Of a stretch of 64,000 bases of DNA, positions 52,597-59,350 are shown one piece after another (positions within the stretch are counted from its first letter, which is position 1; each line of letters begins with the position of its first letter). A model generated the notes under the pieces. That model saw nothing but the letters and a program-made list of their open reading frames with translations. It made no database searches and was not told the origin of the DNA. The translations under genes and the position numbers were made by a program. Source of the stretch: Actinomadura meyerae (GTDB lineage Bacteria; Actinomycetota; Actinomycetes; Streptosporangiales; Streptosporangiaceae); contig NZ_FZOR01000010.1 in the NCBI RefSeq assembly GCF_900188445.1, positions 62,001 through 126,000 on the forward strand, written 5' to 3'.

Positions 52597-52827
52597 TGGG
52601 GGCCTTCCGGAAACACCGGCGGGATGGGCCGGCCTTGGGGGGAAGGAGAGTGCCGTGATGCGGTCTTTTCTCTCCCTGTGTGCAGGGGGTTCCCGGGCGC
52701 CGCCATTGTGAAGCGCCAATCAAATAACTGTATAAAATGCATTTCCGCGACCGATGCGCGGGCGCGGGACCCGGTCCGCCGCTCCAGTCGACGCCTTTCT
52801 CCGCGACCTCGGGCGTCTCCGGACACG

Positions 52828-52864
52828 CGAGCGCCGGACGCCCGCGGTGGGCGTCCGGCGCTCG
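52828..52864 (-). terminator. 16-bp perfect hairpin ending the peptide/M50 operon
   Basis: CGAGCGCCGGACGCCC at 52828-52843 pairs perfectly with 52849-52864 around a 5-base loop. It lies 23 bases after the M50 protease gene in the direction of transcription. Confidence 0.85.
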
Positions 52865-52886
52865 TCCCTCTGCTTGACCGGTGTGC

Positions 52887-54230
52887 TCAGGCGCCCGGCA
52901 TCGCCTGGGCCGGCGGCCCCTGGATGTAGCGGACGGCCCACCGCACCAGCCCGCGGGCCACCCCGAAAAGGATCAGCGCCACACCCGCCAGCGGCAGGAT
53001 CAGGGTGACGATCTGCAGCCCCGAGGTGACCAGTTCGAGGGCCCCGGCCCCGTGCGCCGCCTCGGCGGCGAGCCGCCGCATCATCATCCAGTCCTTCGCG
53101 ACGAGCGACGGGATCTGCATGATGATGACGCCGAGCTGGAACAGCAGCGCCGGTATGACCACCAGGACCCACAGCGTGACGAAGATCTGCGGCCAGCGCT
53201 TCAGCTCGTTCAGCCGGGCGTCGGGGCGGCGCAGCAGCGTCCGGCGCAGGATCGGCCCGATGTACTTGAACAGGTCGGGGATGCCGACCAGGTCGGACAT
53301 GATGTAGTACCCGTCGAACCGGAGCGTCGGGAGGAGCTGCTGGAGCATCTCCAGGTTGACGTAGAGCACGGCGACGAGCAGCGGCTCGAATCCCGTCTGC
53401 AGGTACGCCAGCGCCAGTCCCACCACGAAGATGGCGTTGAAGTACACCCCGGCGAGATCGGCGCGCAGCCGCCCGGCCCGCCCGAGCCGGTACGACTCGG
53501 TGATGTCGGTGTAGAACGCCGGCCACACCAGGTAGATCCCGCAGCCCATGACGCCCGGCCGGACGCCCCCGTACCGGCAGGCGGTGGCGTGCCCCACCTC
53601 GTGGAAGGCGCACGAGGCGAGGCCGAGGCCGAGGATGAGCAGGATGCTCATCGGGTTCATGATCGCCGTGCTGATCGCGCCGGCCACCGAGCGGCTGGTG
53701 AGCATCCAGCCCTCGCTGACCACGAACGCGGTGAGCATGACGGCGATCGCGACGGGCCGGAACAGCCAGCTGAACAGGCCGCCGACGAACCAGGTGAACG
53801 ACTCGGGCATGACCGCGACCCGCCACCGCAGCGCGAGCCACGGGTCGGCCTTGACCGGCTCGGGCGCCGTGCCGTCGCTGTAGGTGGTGACGCCGAGCGG
53901 CGCGAGCTTGCGGTCGGCGAGGTAGACGACCTGCTCGCCGGTGAGCTGGGCTCCCGCCTGCTCGGTGACGGCCGCGGCCACCCGGTCGAGCGCCCGCTCG
54001 ACGTCCGAGCCGGCGAGGTCGCGGTGCTCGTGCAGCGCCTTGGCGACGAGGTACAGCAGCGGCGGCAGCCGGACGAGCTGGCCGTCCGGCAGCCGCACGA
54101 GCTGGGGCGCCTCCCGGTAGCCGGAGTTCTTGAACTCGCCGACCAGCTCGGCGCCCTCGACGAGGACGGGCAGGGTGAGGGCGGCGGGCGGGCCGCCGCC
54201 CGCAACGTCCGGGGTCGCGGGAGAGCCCAT
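52887..54230 (-). CDS. membrane M50-type zinc metalloprotease of a small-peptide operon
   Basis: A 447-residue membrane protein. Residues about 20-125 form a soluble N-terminal part (PQLVRLPDGQLVRLPPLLYLVAKAL) that may bind a leader peptide, as PqqD-like domains do. About eight helices follow. The zinc motif HEVGH is at 210-214 in a helix, and the third ligand is probably in FDGYYIMSD (305-313). This layout matches M50 proteases and the so-called peptide zinc metalloproteases beside bacteriocin-like genes. Its ATG shares a base with the stop of the upstream peptide gene (TGATG). It probably cleaves or exports the two peptides. Confidence 0.85.
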   Translation of the reverse strand: MGSPATPDVAGGGPPAALTLPVLVEGAELVGEFKNSGYREAPQLVRLPDGQLVRLPPLLYLVAKALHEHRDLAGSDVERALDRVAAAVTEQAGAQLTGEQVVYLADRKLAPLGVTTYSDGTAPEPVKADPWLALRWRVAVMPESFTWFVGGLFSWLFRPVAIAVMLTAFVVSEGWMLTSRSVAGAISTAIMNPMSILLILGLGLASCAFHEVGHATACRYGGVRPGVMGCGIYLVWPAFYTDITESYRLGRAGRLRADLAGVYFNAIFVVGLALAYLQTGFEPLLVAVLYVNLEMLQQLLPTLRFDGYYIMSDLVGIPDLFKYIGPILRRTLLRRPDARLNELKRWPQIFVTLWVLVVIPALLFQLGVIIMQIPSLVAKDWMMMRRLAAEAAHGAGALELVTSGLQIVTLILPLAGVALILFGVARGLVRWAVRYIQGPPAQAMPGA

Positions 54231-54451
54231 CAGTGGTGCTCGACCACGGTGGCCGGGACGCAGGTCAGCGTGGAGTAGGCGGGCTGGGCGAGCAGCCCGG
54301 TGCCGAGCAGCCCCGTGGTGCCCGAGGAGTACGTCGCCTGGCAGGCGTACGCGATGACCGTGTCGCCGCCCGAGGACAGCGCGAGCCGGGGCGGCAGGAC
54401 CTCGCCGCAGAGCCGGTCCAGGTCGGTGTAGGTCAGTTTCTGAGGGTTCAT
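54230..54451 (-). CDS. putative RiPP-type precursor peptide B
   Basis: A 73-residue peptide with no Sec signal. The N-terminal leader LTYTDLDRLCGEVLPPRLALS closely matches that of peptide A. The core is rich in Thr, Ser, Gly and Leu, and has Cys37 and Cys64 in the same pattern as peptide A (TV-x4-C, GLL ten residues on, then C-x-PA). A further cysteine (Cys15) is in the leader. AGGGAG precedes ATG 54451. It is coupled to the M50 protease gene by TGATG. Confidence 0.8.
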   Translation of the reverse strand: MNPQKLTYTDLDRLCGEVLPPRLALSSGGDTVIAYACQATYSSGTTGLLGTGLLAQPAYSTLTCVPATVVEHH

Positions 54452-54502
54452 GGCTCCCTTTCGGGATCAGTCCGTTAAGCGCCTGTGCGTCGAAGGAAAG
54501 GG

Positions 54503-54534
54503 GGAAGGGCTGGCGCGCGAACGCCAGCCCTTCC
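54503..54534 (-). terminator. intercistronic hairpin between peptides A and B
   Basis: GGAAGGGCTGGCG at 54503-54515 pairs perfectly with 54522-54534 around a 6-base loop. Its position suggests partial termination or mRNA protection that raises peptide A over the downstream genes. Confidence 0.75.
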
Positions 54535-54569
54535 GATGCGGGCCGAGACCCGCGGTGTCAGACCTGAGC

Positions 54570-54806
54570 TCAGCCGTTGAGCGCGGTGTTGGCCGGGGTG
54601 CAGATCTGCGAGTTACCCGCCGGCGACACCTGGAACAGGCTCAGGAGGCCCATCTGCGGCTGGTTCGAGTTGGCGGAGCAGGAGCTCGTGGTCACCGTGT
54701 GCCCGTCGCCGTGGCCACCGCCGACGAGAAGGGTGGACAGCACGGCCCGCTCGGGCAGAACCTCGCCGGCCAGCTTGTCCAGCTCGGTGTAGCTGAAGGA
54801 CTTCAT
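54570..54806 (-). CDS. putative RiPP-type precursor peptide A
   Basis: A 78-residue peptide, the first gene of the operon. The leader FSYTELDKLAGEVLPERAVLS (residues 4-24) shares its pattern with peptide B. The core begins with a Gly/His stretch (GGGHGDGH) and holds Cys43 and Cys69, followed by T-PA. There is no Sec signal and no similarity to a known toxin that I can name. AAGGAA lies before ATG 54806. An in-frame ATG 24 bases upstream is less well placed. A promoter lies about 90 bases upstream. Confidence 0.8.
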   Translation of the reverse strand: MKSFSYTELDKLAGEVLPERAVLSTLLVGGGHGDGHTVTTSSCSANSNQPQMGLLSLFQVSPAGNSQICTPANTALNG

Positions 54807-54895
54807 GTGGTTCCTTTTCTTCCTTGTCACGCCCGGATCTCAAGGTGGATACCGGATGTCCCTTCCTCGCCACAGGTTGAGGCGAGGTAGCTCTA

Positions 54896-54925
54896 CGTAT
54901 ATCCCGCGTGACGGTCCGTGGTCAA
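54896..54925 (-). promoter_or_regulatory. promoter of the peptide/M50 operon
   Basis: On the minus strand TTGACC (54925-54920) and TATACG (54901-54896) are spaced by 18 bases. This is a good housekeeping-type promoter. The leader RNA then has a 7-bp hairpin (CCTCGCC/GGCGAGG at about 54865-54887) before the first ribosome site. Confidence 0.7.
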
Positions 54926-55068
54926 GCATGCCGTGTCCAGGCGCTTTCCCGCGTCGATTCGCGGGCCGGCGCATGAGCCCGCCCCGCTGGGTAGGAGGGC
55001 GCTGGGCGGGAGGGGCTACGCCCGCGGGTGATCAGGAGTGCCCGCACGCGATCAGGAGGAGGACGGGG

Positions 55069-55605
55069 ATGGCCGACAGCAGCTTCAGCATCGACGTGGC
55101 GGCGATCAGGGAGCGCGCCCGGCAGAAGATGGCCGACGGGCCCGTGACGGCCGGCTACGGCAGGAGCGCCGAGGAGGTCATCGGGGTCCTCAACGACGTC
55201 CTCGCCACCGAGATCGTCTGCTGGATGCGCTACGCGCAGCACGCCATCAGCGCGACCGGGATCGACCGGGCGCAGGTCGCCGCGGAGTTCGAGGAGCACG
55301 CCGCGGAGGAGCGCGACCACGCGATGCGCGCCGCGGAGCGCATCAGCCAGCTCGGCGGAGACCCCGACTTCGATCCGGAGACCCTCGCCCGGCGCTCGCA
55401 CACCACCTACGTGACGTTCGAGGACGGCGACCTGCGCGGCATGCTGCGGGAGAACCTGGTCGCCGAGCGGATCGTCATCGAGTCCTACCAGGAGATCATC
55501 CGCTGGCTCGGCGACGGCGACGTCACGACGCGCCGGCTCATGGAGCACATCCTCGCCGAAGAGGAGGAGCACGCCGACGACCTGACGGACCTGCTGGGCA
55601 CCTGA
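55069..55605 (+). CDS. ferritin-like (bacterioferritin/Dps-type) protein
   Basis: A 178-residue four-helix protein. Di-iron ligand motifs are visible: NDVLATEIVCWMRYAQHA, EFEEHAAEERDHAMRAAERI, VAERIVIESYQEIIRW and ILAEEEEHADDL. It may store iron or protect against peroxide. AGGAGGAGG precedes the ATG. It is divergent from the peptide operon, with a 262-base region between. Confidence 0.85.
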   Translation: MADSSFSIDVAAIRERARQKMADGPVTAGYGRSAEEVIGVLNDVLATEIVCWMRYAQHAISATGIDRAQVAAEFEEHAAEERDHAMRAAERISQLGGDPDFDPETLARRSHTTYVTFEDGDLRGMLRENLVAERIVIESYQEIIRWLGDGDVTTRRLMEHILAEEEEHADDLTDLLGT

Positions 55606-55639
55606 GGGTTCGGCCGGTGCACGCGGGTATGCGAGCCGC

Positions 55640-56608
55640 ATGGAATTCGGATACTCGCTGCTCTGCGAGCAGACACCGCCCAAGCAGCTCGTCGGCGACG
55701 GCGTGGAGGCCGAGGAGGCGGGCTTCGACTACGTCACCATCTCCGATCACTACTTCCCGTGGCTGGAGGACCAGGGGCACTCGGCCTACGCCTGGTCGGT
55801 GCTGGGCGCGCTCGCCCACGCGACCCACCGCGTGCCGCTCGTCACGCTGGTGACGTGCCCGACGATGCGCTACCACCCGGCCGTGGTGGCGCAGAAGGCC
55901 GCGACGATGGGCGTGCTGTCGGACGGCAGGTTCATCCTGGGCCTCGGCGCGGGGGAGAACCTCAACGAGCACGTCGTCGGGCGCGACTGGCCGCCGGTGG
56001 ACGTCCGGCACGCGATGTTCGGCGAGGCCGTGGAGATCATCCGGCGGCTGTTCGGCGGCGGCTACGTCAGCTACCGCGGCGAGCACTACCGGGTGGACTC
56101 GGCGAAGCTCTACGACCTGCCGGACCGGCCCGTCCCGATCGGGATGGCGGCGTTCGGGCCCCAGGCGGGACGGCTCGCGGCCGAGCACGCGGACATCATG
56201 ATCTCCGACCAGCCGGTCGGCGACGTCGTCCGGCTCTTCGGCGAGCAGGGCGGCGCGGGCAAGCCGGTCTACGGCATGATCCCGGTCGCGTTCGGCGAGG
56301 ACCGCGACGAGTGCGAGCGGCGCGCCCACCGGATCTGGCGGTTCTCGGCGCCCTCCTGGAAGGTGATGTCGGAGCTGCCGGGACCGGTGAACTTCGAGGC
56401 GGCGACGAAGACCGTCCGGACGGAGGACGTCGTGGCGTCGGTGCCGTGCGGCGACGACGTCGCGGACTACGTCGAGGCGGTGCGGCAGTGGGCCGACGCG
56501 GGCTTCACCCACATCTCGTTCTGCCAGTCCGGGCCGGACCACCAGAAGGACTTCCGCACGTGGGCCGAGGCCGACCTGCTGCCCGCGCTGCGCGAGAGCT
56601 TCGGGTGA
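55640..56608 (+). CDS. F420-dependent LLM-class oxidoreductase (G6PDH-related)
   Basis: A 322-residue luciferase-fold protein of the group related to F420-dependent glucose-6-phosphate dehydrogenase. TISDHYFPWLEDQGHSAYAWSVLGALAHAT, GLGAGENLNEHVVG and FTHISFCQSGPDHQKDF are typical. The substrate is uncertain because many relatives act on other compounds. It starts 34 bases after the ferritin-like gene. Confidence 0.9.
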   Translation: MEFGYSLLCEQTPPKQLVGDGVEAEEAGFDYVTISDHYFPWLEDQGHSAYAWSVLGALAHATHRVPLVTLVTCPTMRYHPAVVAQKAATMGVLSDGRFILGLGAGENLNEHVVGRDWPPVDVRHAMFGEAVEIIRRLFGGGYVSYRGEHYRVDSAKLYDLPDRPVPIGMAAFGPQAGRLAAEHADIMISDQPVGDVVRLFGEQGGAGKPVYGMIPVAFGEDRDECERRAHRIWRFSAPSWKVMSELPGPVNFEAATKTVRTEDVVASVPCGDDVADYVEAVRQWADAGFTHISFCQSGPDHQKDFRTWAEADLLPALRESFG

Positions 56609-56699
56609 CACGCGCCGCTCCTTGATCACCAATGCCGGGAGCTGGGGGCATTGATCCAATAAGGTGGCGTTTTCACCCCCCGCCCCAGGAGTCAAGGCA

Positions 56700-58418
56700 G
56701 TGCCCGAAATCGAACCCCTGACGCCGGACGACCCGGTCGCCGTAGGTCCCTACCCGCTGTCGGGACGGCTGGGCATGGGCGGCCAGGGCATCGTCTACCT
56801 CGGGCGGGACGCCGGCGGGGCACCGGTCGCGGTGAAGGTGCTCCGCGCGGAGATGGCCGCCGACGCGCGGGTCCGGGAGCGGTTCACCAAGGAGATCGAG
56901 GCGGCCCGCCGCGTCGACCCGTTCTGCATCGCGCAGGTCCTCGACGCGTCCATGGACGACCGGCGGCCCTACATCGTCACCGAGTACGTGGAGGGCCCGT
57001 CGCTGCAGCAGGCGGGGCCGCGCGACGGGGCGGCGCTGCGCCGCCTCGCCGTCGCGACCGCGACCGCGCTCGCCGCGATCCACGAGGCCGGCGTCGTGCA
57101 CCGCGACTTCAAGCCGTCCAACGTCCTGCTCGGCCCGGACGGCCCGCGCGTCATCGACTTCGGCATCGCGCGCAACGTCGAGTCGCCGCTCACCATGACG
57201 AGCAGCATCATCGGGACCCCCGCGTACATGGCGCCCGAGCAGTTCGCCGGGGACCCGGCCGGGCCGCCCGCGGACGTGTTCGCCTGGGGCTCGGTCATCG
57301 CCTACGCCGCCACCGGGCGGCCGCCGTTCGGCGCGGACAGCTTTCCGGCGATCATGCACCGGGTGCTGCAGGGCGAGCCCGACCTCGGCGACCTGCCGGA
57401 ACCGCTGCGCGGCACGGTCGCCGCCTGCCTGGTCAAGGACCCGGCCCGGCGCCCGCCGATGCGGGACGTCCTGATGCGGCTGCTGGGCGCCCAGGCCGCG
57501 GACATGGGCGGGGCCGCGGGCGGGAACGCGCCCCTCGAGGAGACGGCGGTCGACCCGCCGCGCCCCGAGCCGGTGACCCCGCCGCCCGCCCCGCCCGCGC
57601 CCTCCGGGGCGCCCGCACCGTCCGGGACGCCCGGGTCGCCCGCACAGGCCGCACAGCCCGCACAGCCCGCGCCGTCCGCGCGGCCGGTGCCGCCCGCGGC
57701 GCCCCTCACGGTCCGCGACCGGCCGCGGCAGAAGCCGAAGCGGCGCCCCGTCGTGCTGATGGCGGCGGGCGGCGGCGCGCTGGCGATCGCGCTCCTGGCG
57801 GGCGCCGGACTGTGGGTCTTCTGGCCGGACGCGTCCAGCGCCGCGGGCGGCGGCGACCGGACCGGGCAGGCCGGGGCCGCCCCGCAGCAGAGCGCCTCTC
57901 CCGGCGACCCGGACGCCTCCGGTGGCGCGCCCAAGGCGGGCAAGTCGGGCACGCCGTCCCCGTCCACCTCCGCGACCAAGCCGGGGGCGGGGCGCACGGG
58001 CGGCGCCTCCAAGTCCGCGAAGCCCGGCACCGGGACGGGCGGCACCGGCGGCGGTGACGACGGCGGCGGCAACGACGGCGGTTCCGGCGGTACGGGCGGC
58101 GATTCCGGTGGCGGTGGCGGCGGCGGCCCGACCGCGCGCATCGACTACTTCACCGTGGGCACGGGCGCGTCCTGCGAGCCGGCCGGCCAGTACATCGAGA
58201 CCAAGTACAAGATCACCGGCAGCGTGAACCCGACGCCGATCAAGTTCAGCATCTACTTCGACGGCCGCCTCGGCAGCGGCCACCCGATCTCCTGGACGGC
58301 CGACCCGTCCTTCGCCAGCGGCGGCTCCGGCAAGGAGGACCCGGGCAGCCACACCTACCGGATGGTGCTGATCAGCCCCACCCATCAGGAGGTCTCCCGG
58401 ACCTTCCGGGTCTGCTGA
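56700..58418 (+). CDS. Ser/Thr protein kinase with extracytoplasmic C-terminal domain
   Basis: A 572-residue receptor kinase. P-loop GRLGMGGQG (22-30), the invariant lysine in VAVKVLR, HRDFKPSN, DFGIA and YMAPEQ are all present. After a Pro/Ala-rich linker comes a membrane helix (LMAAGGGALAIALLAGAGLWVFW), then a long Gly/Ser-rich stretch. The outer domain (about 480-572) is beta-rich, with two cysteines and an Ig-like look. GTG 56700 has AGGAG upstream; a GTG at 56664 is less likely. Confidence 0.92.
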   Translation: MPEIEPLTPDDPVAVGPYPLSGRLGMGGQGIVYLGRDAGGAPVAVKVLRAEMAADARVRERFTKEIEAARRVDPFCIAQVLDASMDDRRPYIVTEYVEGPSLQQAGPRDGAALRRLAVATATALAAIHEAGVVHRDFKPSNVLLGPDGPRVIDFGIARNVESPLTMTSSIIGTPAYMAPEQFAGDPAGPPADVFAWGSVIAYAATGRPPFGADSFPAIMHRVLQGEPDLGDLPEPLRGTVAACLVKDPARRPPMRDVLMRLLGAQAADMGGAAGGNAPLEETAVDPPRPEPVTPPPAPPAPSGAPAPSGTPGSPAQAAQPAQPAPSARPVPPAAPLTVRDRPRQKPKRRPVVLMAAGGGALAIALLAGAGLWVFWPDASSAAGGGDRTGQAGAAPQQSASPGDPDASGGAPKAGKSGTPSPSTSATKPGAGRTGGASKSAKPGTGTGGTGGGDDGGGNDGGSGGTGGDSGGGGGGGPTARIDYFTVGTGASCEPAGQYIETKYKITGSVNPTPIKFSIYFDGRLGSGHPISWTADPSFASGGSGKEDPGSHTYRMVLISPTHQEVSRTFRVC

Positions 58419-58523
58419 CCTCCGAGGCGTGCCGCCCCCGGGCCGGGAAGCCCTAACGGACGTGCATGACGCCCTGTTGCGGACGCCCTAAGAAAGAGAA
58501 GGCAGAAGATCTCAACTCGATCA

Positions 58524-58552
58524 TTGACCGGGCGGGGAATTTTTCTTATCTT
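58524..58552 (+). promoter_or_regulatory. promoter of the small secreted-protein gene
   Basis: TTGACC at 58524-58529 and TATCTT at 58547-58552 are spaced by 17 bases, in an AT-rich patch. Confidence 0.7.
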
Positions 58553-58557
58553 CTGCA

Positions 58558-58571
58558 TAGAACGCGTTCTA
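58558..58571. promoter_or_regulatory. perfect KstR-like operator TAGAACGCGTTCTA
   Basis: This 14-bp perfect palindrome fits the KstR consensus TnnAACnnGTTnnA, known for TetR-type control of steroid genes. It covers the predicted transcription start of the preceding promoter, a position suited to repression. The site could serve another TetR protein of similar specificity. Confidence 0.65.
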
Positions 58572-58731
58572 CTTGGAGTCGCCGGTGCCGCGCGACGATG
58601 CGAGACGGCGCCCGGCTCCCGGCCCCCGGTTCGGCACCGCGACGCCCCTTGGCCAGGGCGGGGCGGGCGCGCGAGGCGGCGGGCCTCCCACCCCGTATCT
58701 CCGGGTGCAGGCGCGACGCCCACCGTTCGAA

Positions 58732-59226
58732 ATGAGGACTCCCTTGTCCCGCATCACGAAGCCGGCCGCGATCGCCTCGATCACGGCCGCGGCCGCCGTC
58801 GCCGTCGCCATGACCGCCACCCCCGCGATGGCCTGGACGGCCGGGAACTTCACGGCCACCCTCAACGGGAACATGGTCATCAACGCAGGGATCTCCGCCA
58901 CCTGCACCAGCTCGACCCTGTCCGGCACGATCGCCTCGGACGGCACCCTGTCCATCACCTCCGCCTCCGTCGGCGGCTGCGGCGTCACGGTGACGCCCCA
59001 GAACCTGCCGTGGAGCGGCAAGCTCGACAACGGCGTCGCGACCATCAACGGGTTCGCGATGAGCGCCATCGGCTGCACCTACGGCGGCAACCTGTCCGGC
59101 ACCTTCAGCGGCTCCGACCTCCCGGTGACCGCCACGTTCGCCAACCAGACCGTCCGCAAGACCGCGGGCTGGCTCTGCCCCGACCCCGCCACGGTGACGG
59201 CCAAGTACGACTTCGCCGCCTCCTGA
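58732..59226 (+). CDS. small secreted protein, function unknown
   Basis: A 164-residue exported protein. The signal peptide ends ATPAMA before WTAGN. The mature part (about 130 residues) is rich in Thr, Ser and Gly with predicted beta strands. It has four cysteines (SATCTS, GGCGV, IGCTY, WLCPD), enough for two disulfides. I do not recognise a family. The tidy promoter-operator and the two terminators suggest a tightly regulated, possibly abundant product. No clear ribosome site precedes ATG 58732. Confidence 0.75.
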   Translation: MRTPLSRITKPAAIASITAAAAVAVAMTATPAMAWTAGNFTATLNGNMVINAGISATCTSSTLSGTIASDGTLSITSASVGGCGVTVTPQNLPWSGKLDNGVATINGFAMSAIGCTYGGNLSGTFSGSDLPVTATFANQTVRKTAGWLCPDPATVTAKYDFAAS

Positions 59227-59233
59227 CCCCGGC

Positions 59234-59269
59234 GGTGCGCGGCCGGCCCGACGTCACCGGCCGCGCACC
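59234..59269. terminator. 13-bp hairpin after the secreted-protein gene
   Basis: GGTGCGCGGCCGG at 59234-59246 pairs perfectly with 59257-59269 around a 10-base loop, eight bases after the stop codon. Confidence 0.8.
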
Positions 59270-59274
59270 GCGCC

Positions 59275-59313
59275 GCGCAGCGGCCCCGGCACCCCGCGCC
59301 GGGGCCGCTGCGC
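59275..59313. terminator. 16-bp hairpin between convergent genes
   Basis: GCGCAGCGGCCCCGGC at 59275-59290 pairs perfectly with 59298-59313 around a 7-base loop. It serves the convergent gene ending at 59351. Confidence 0.8.
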
Positions 59314-59350
59314 CGGGCCGCACCCGTCAGCGCACTTGCCGGCGCACCTG

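Larger units (their letters stand above)
58419..58731 (+). other. 313-bp intergenic region, promoter and long leader of the secreted-protein gene
   Basis: No gene is seen. The region holds the promoter at 58524-58552, the operator at 58558-58571, and then a leader of about 170 bases before the ATG at 58732. Confidence 0.6.

Noticed and set aside
52754..53008. Small + strand frame before the M50 gene end
   Set aside because: It lies over a perfect terminator hairpin and the antisense of the M50 gene, with no ribosome site.
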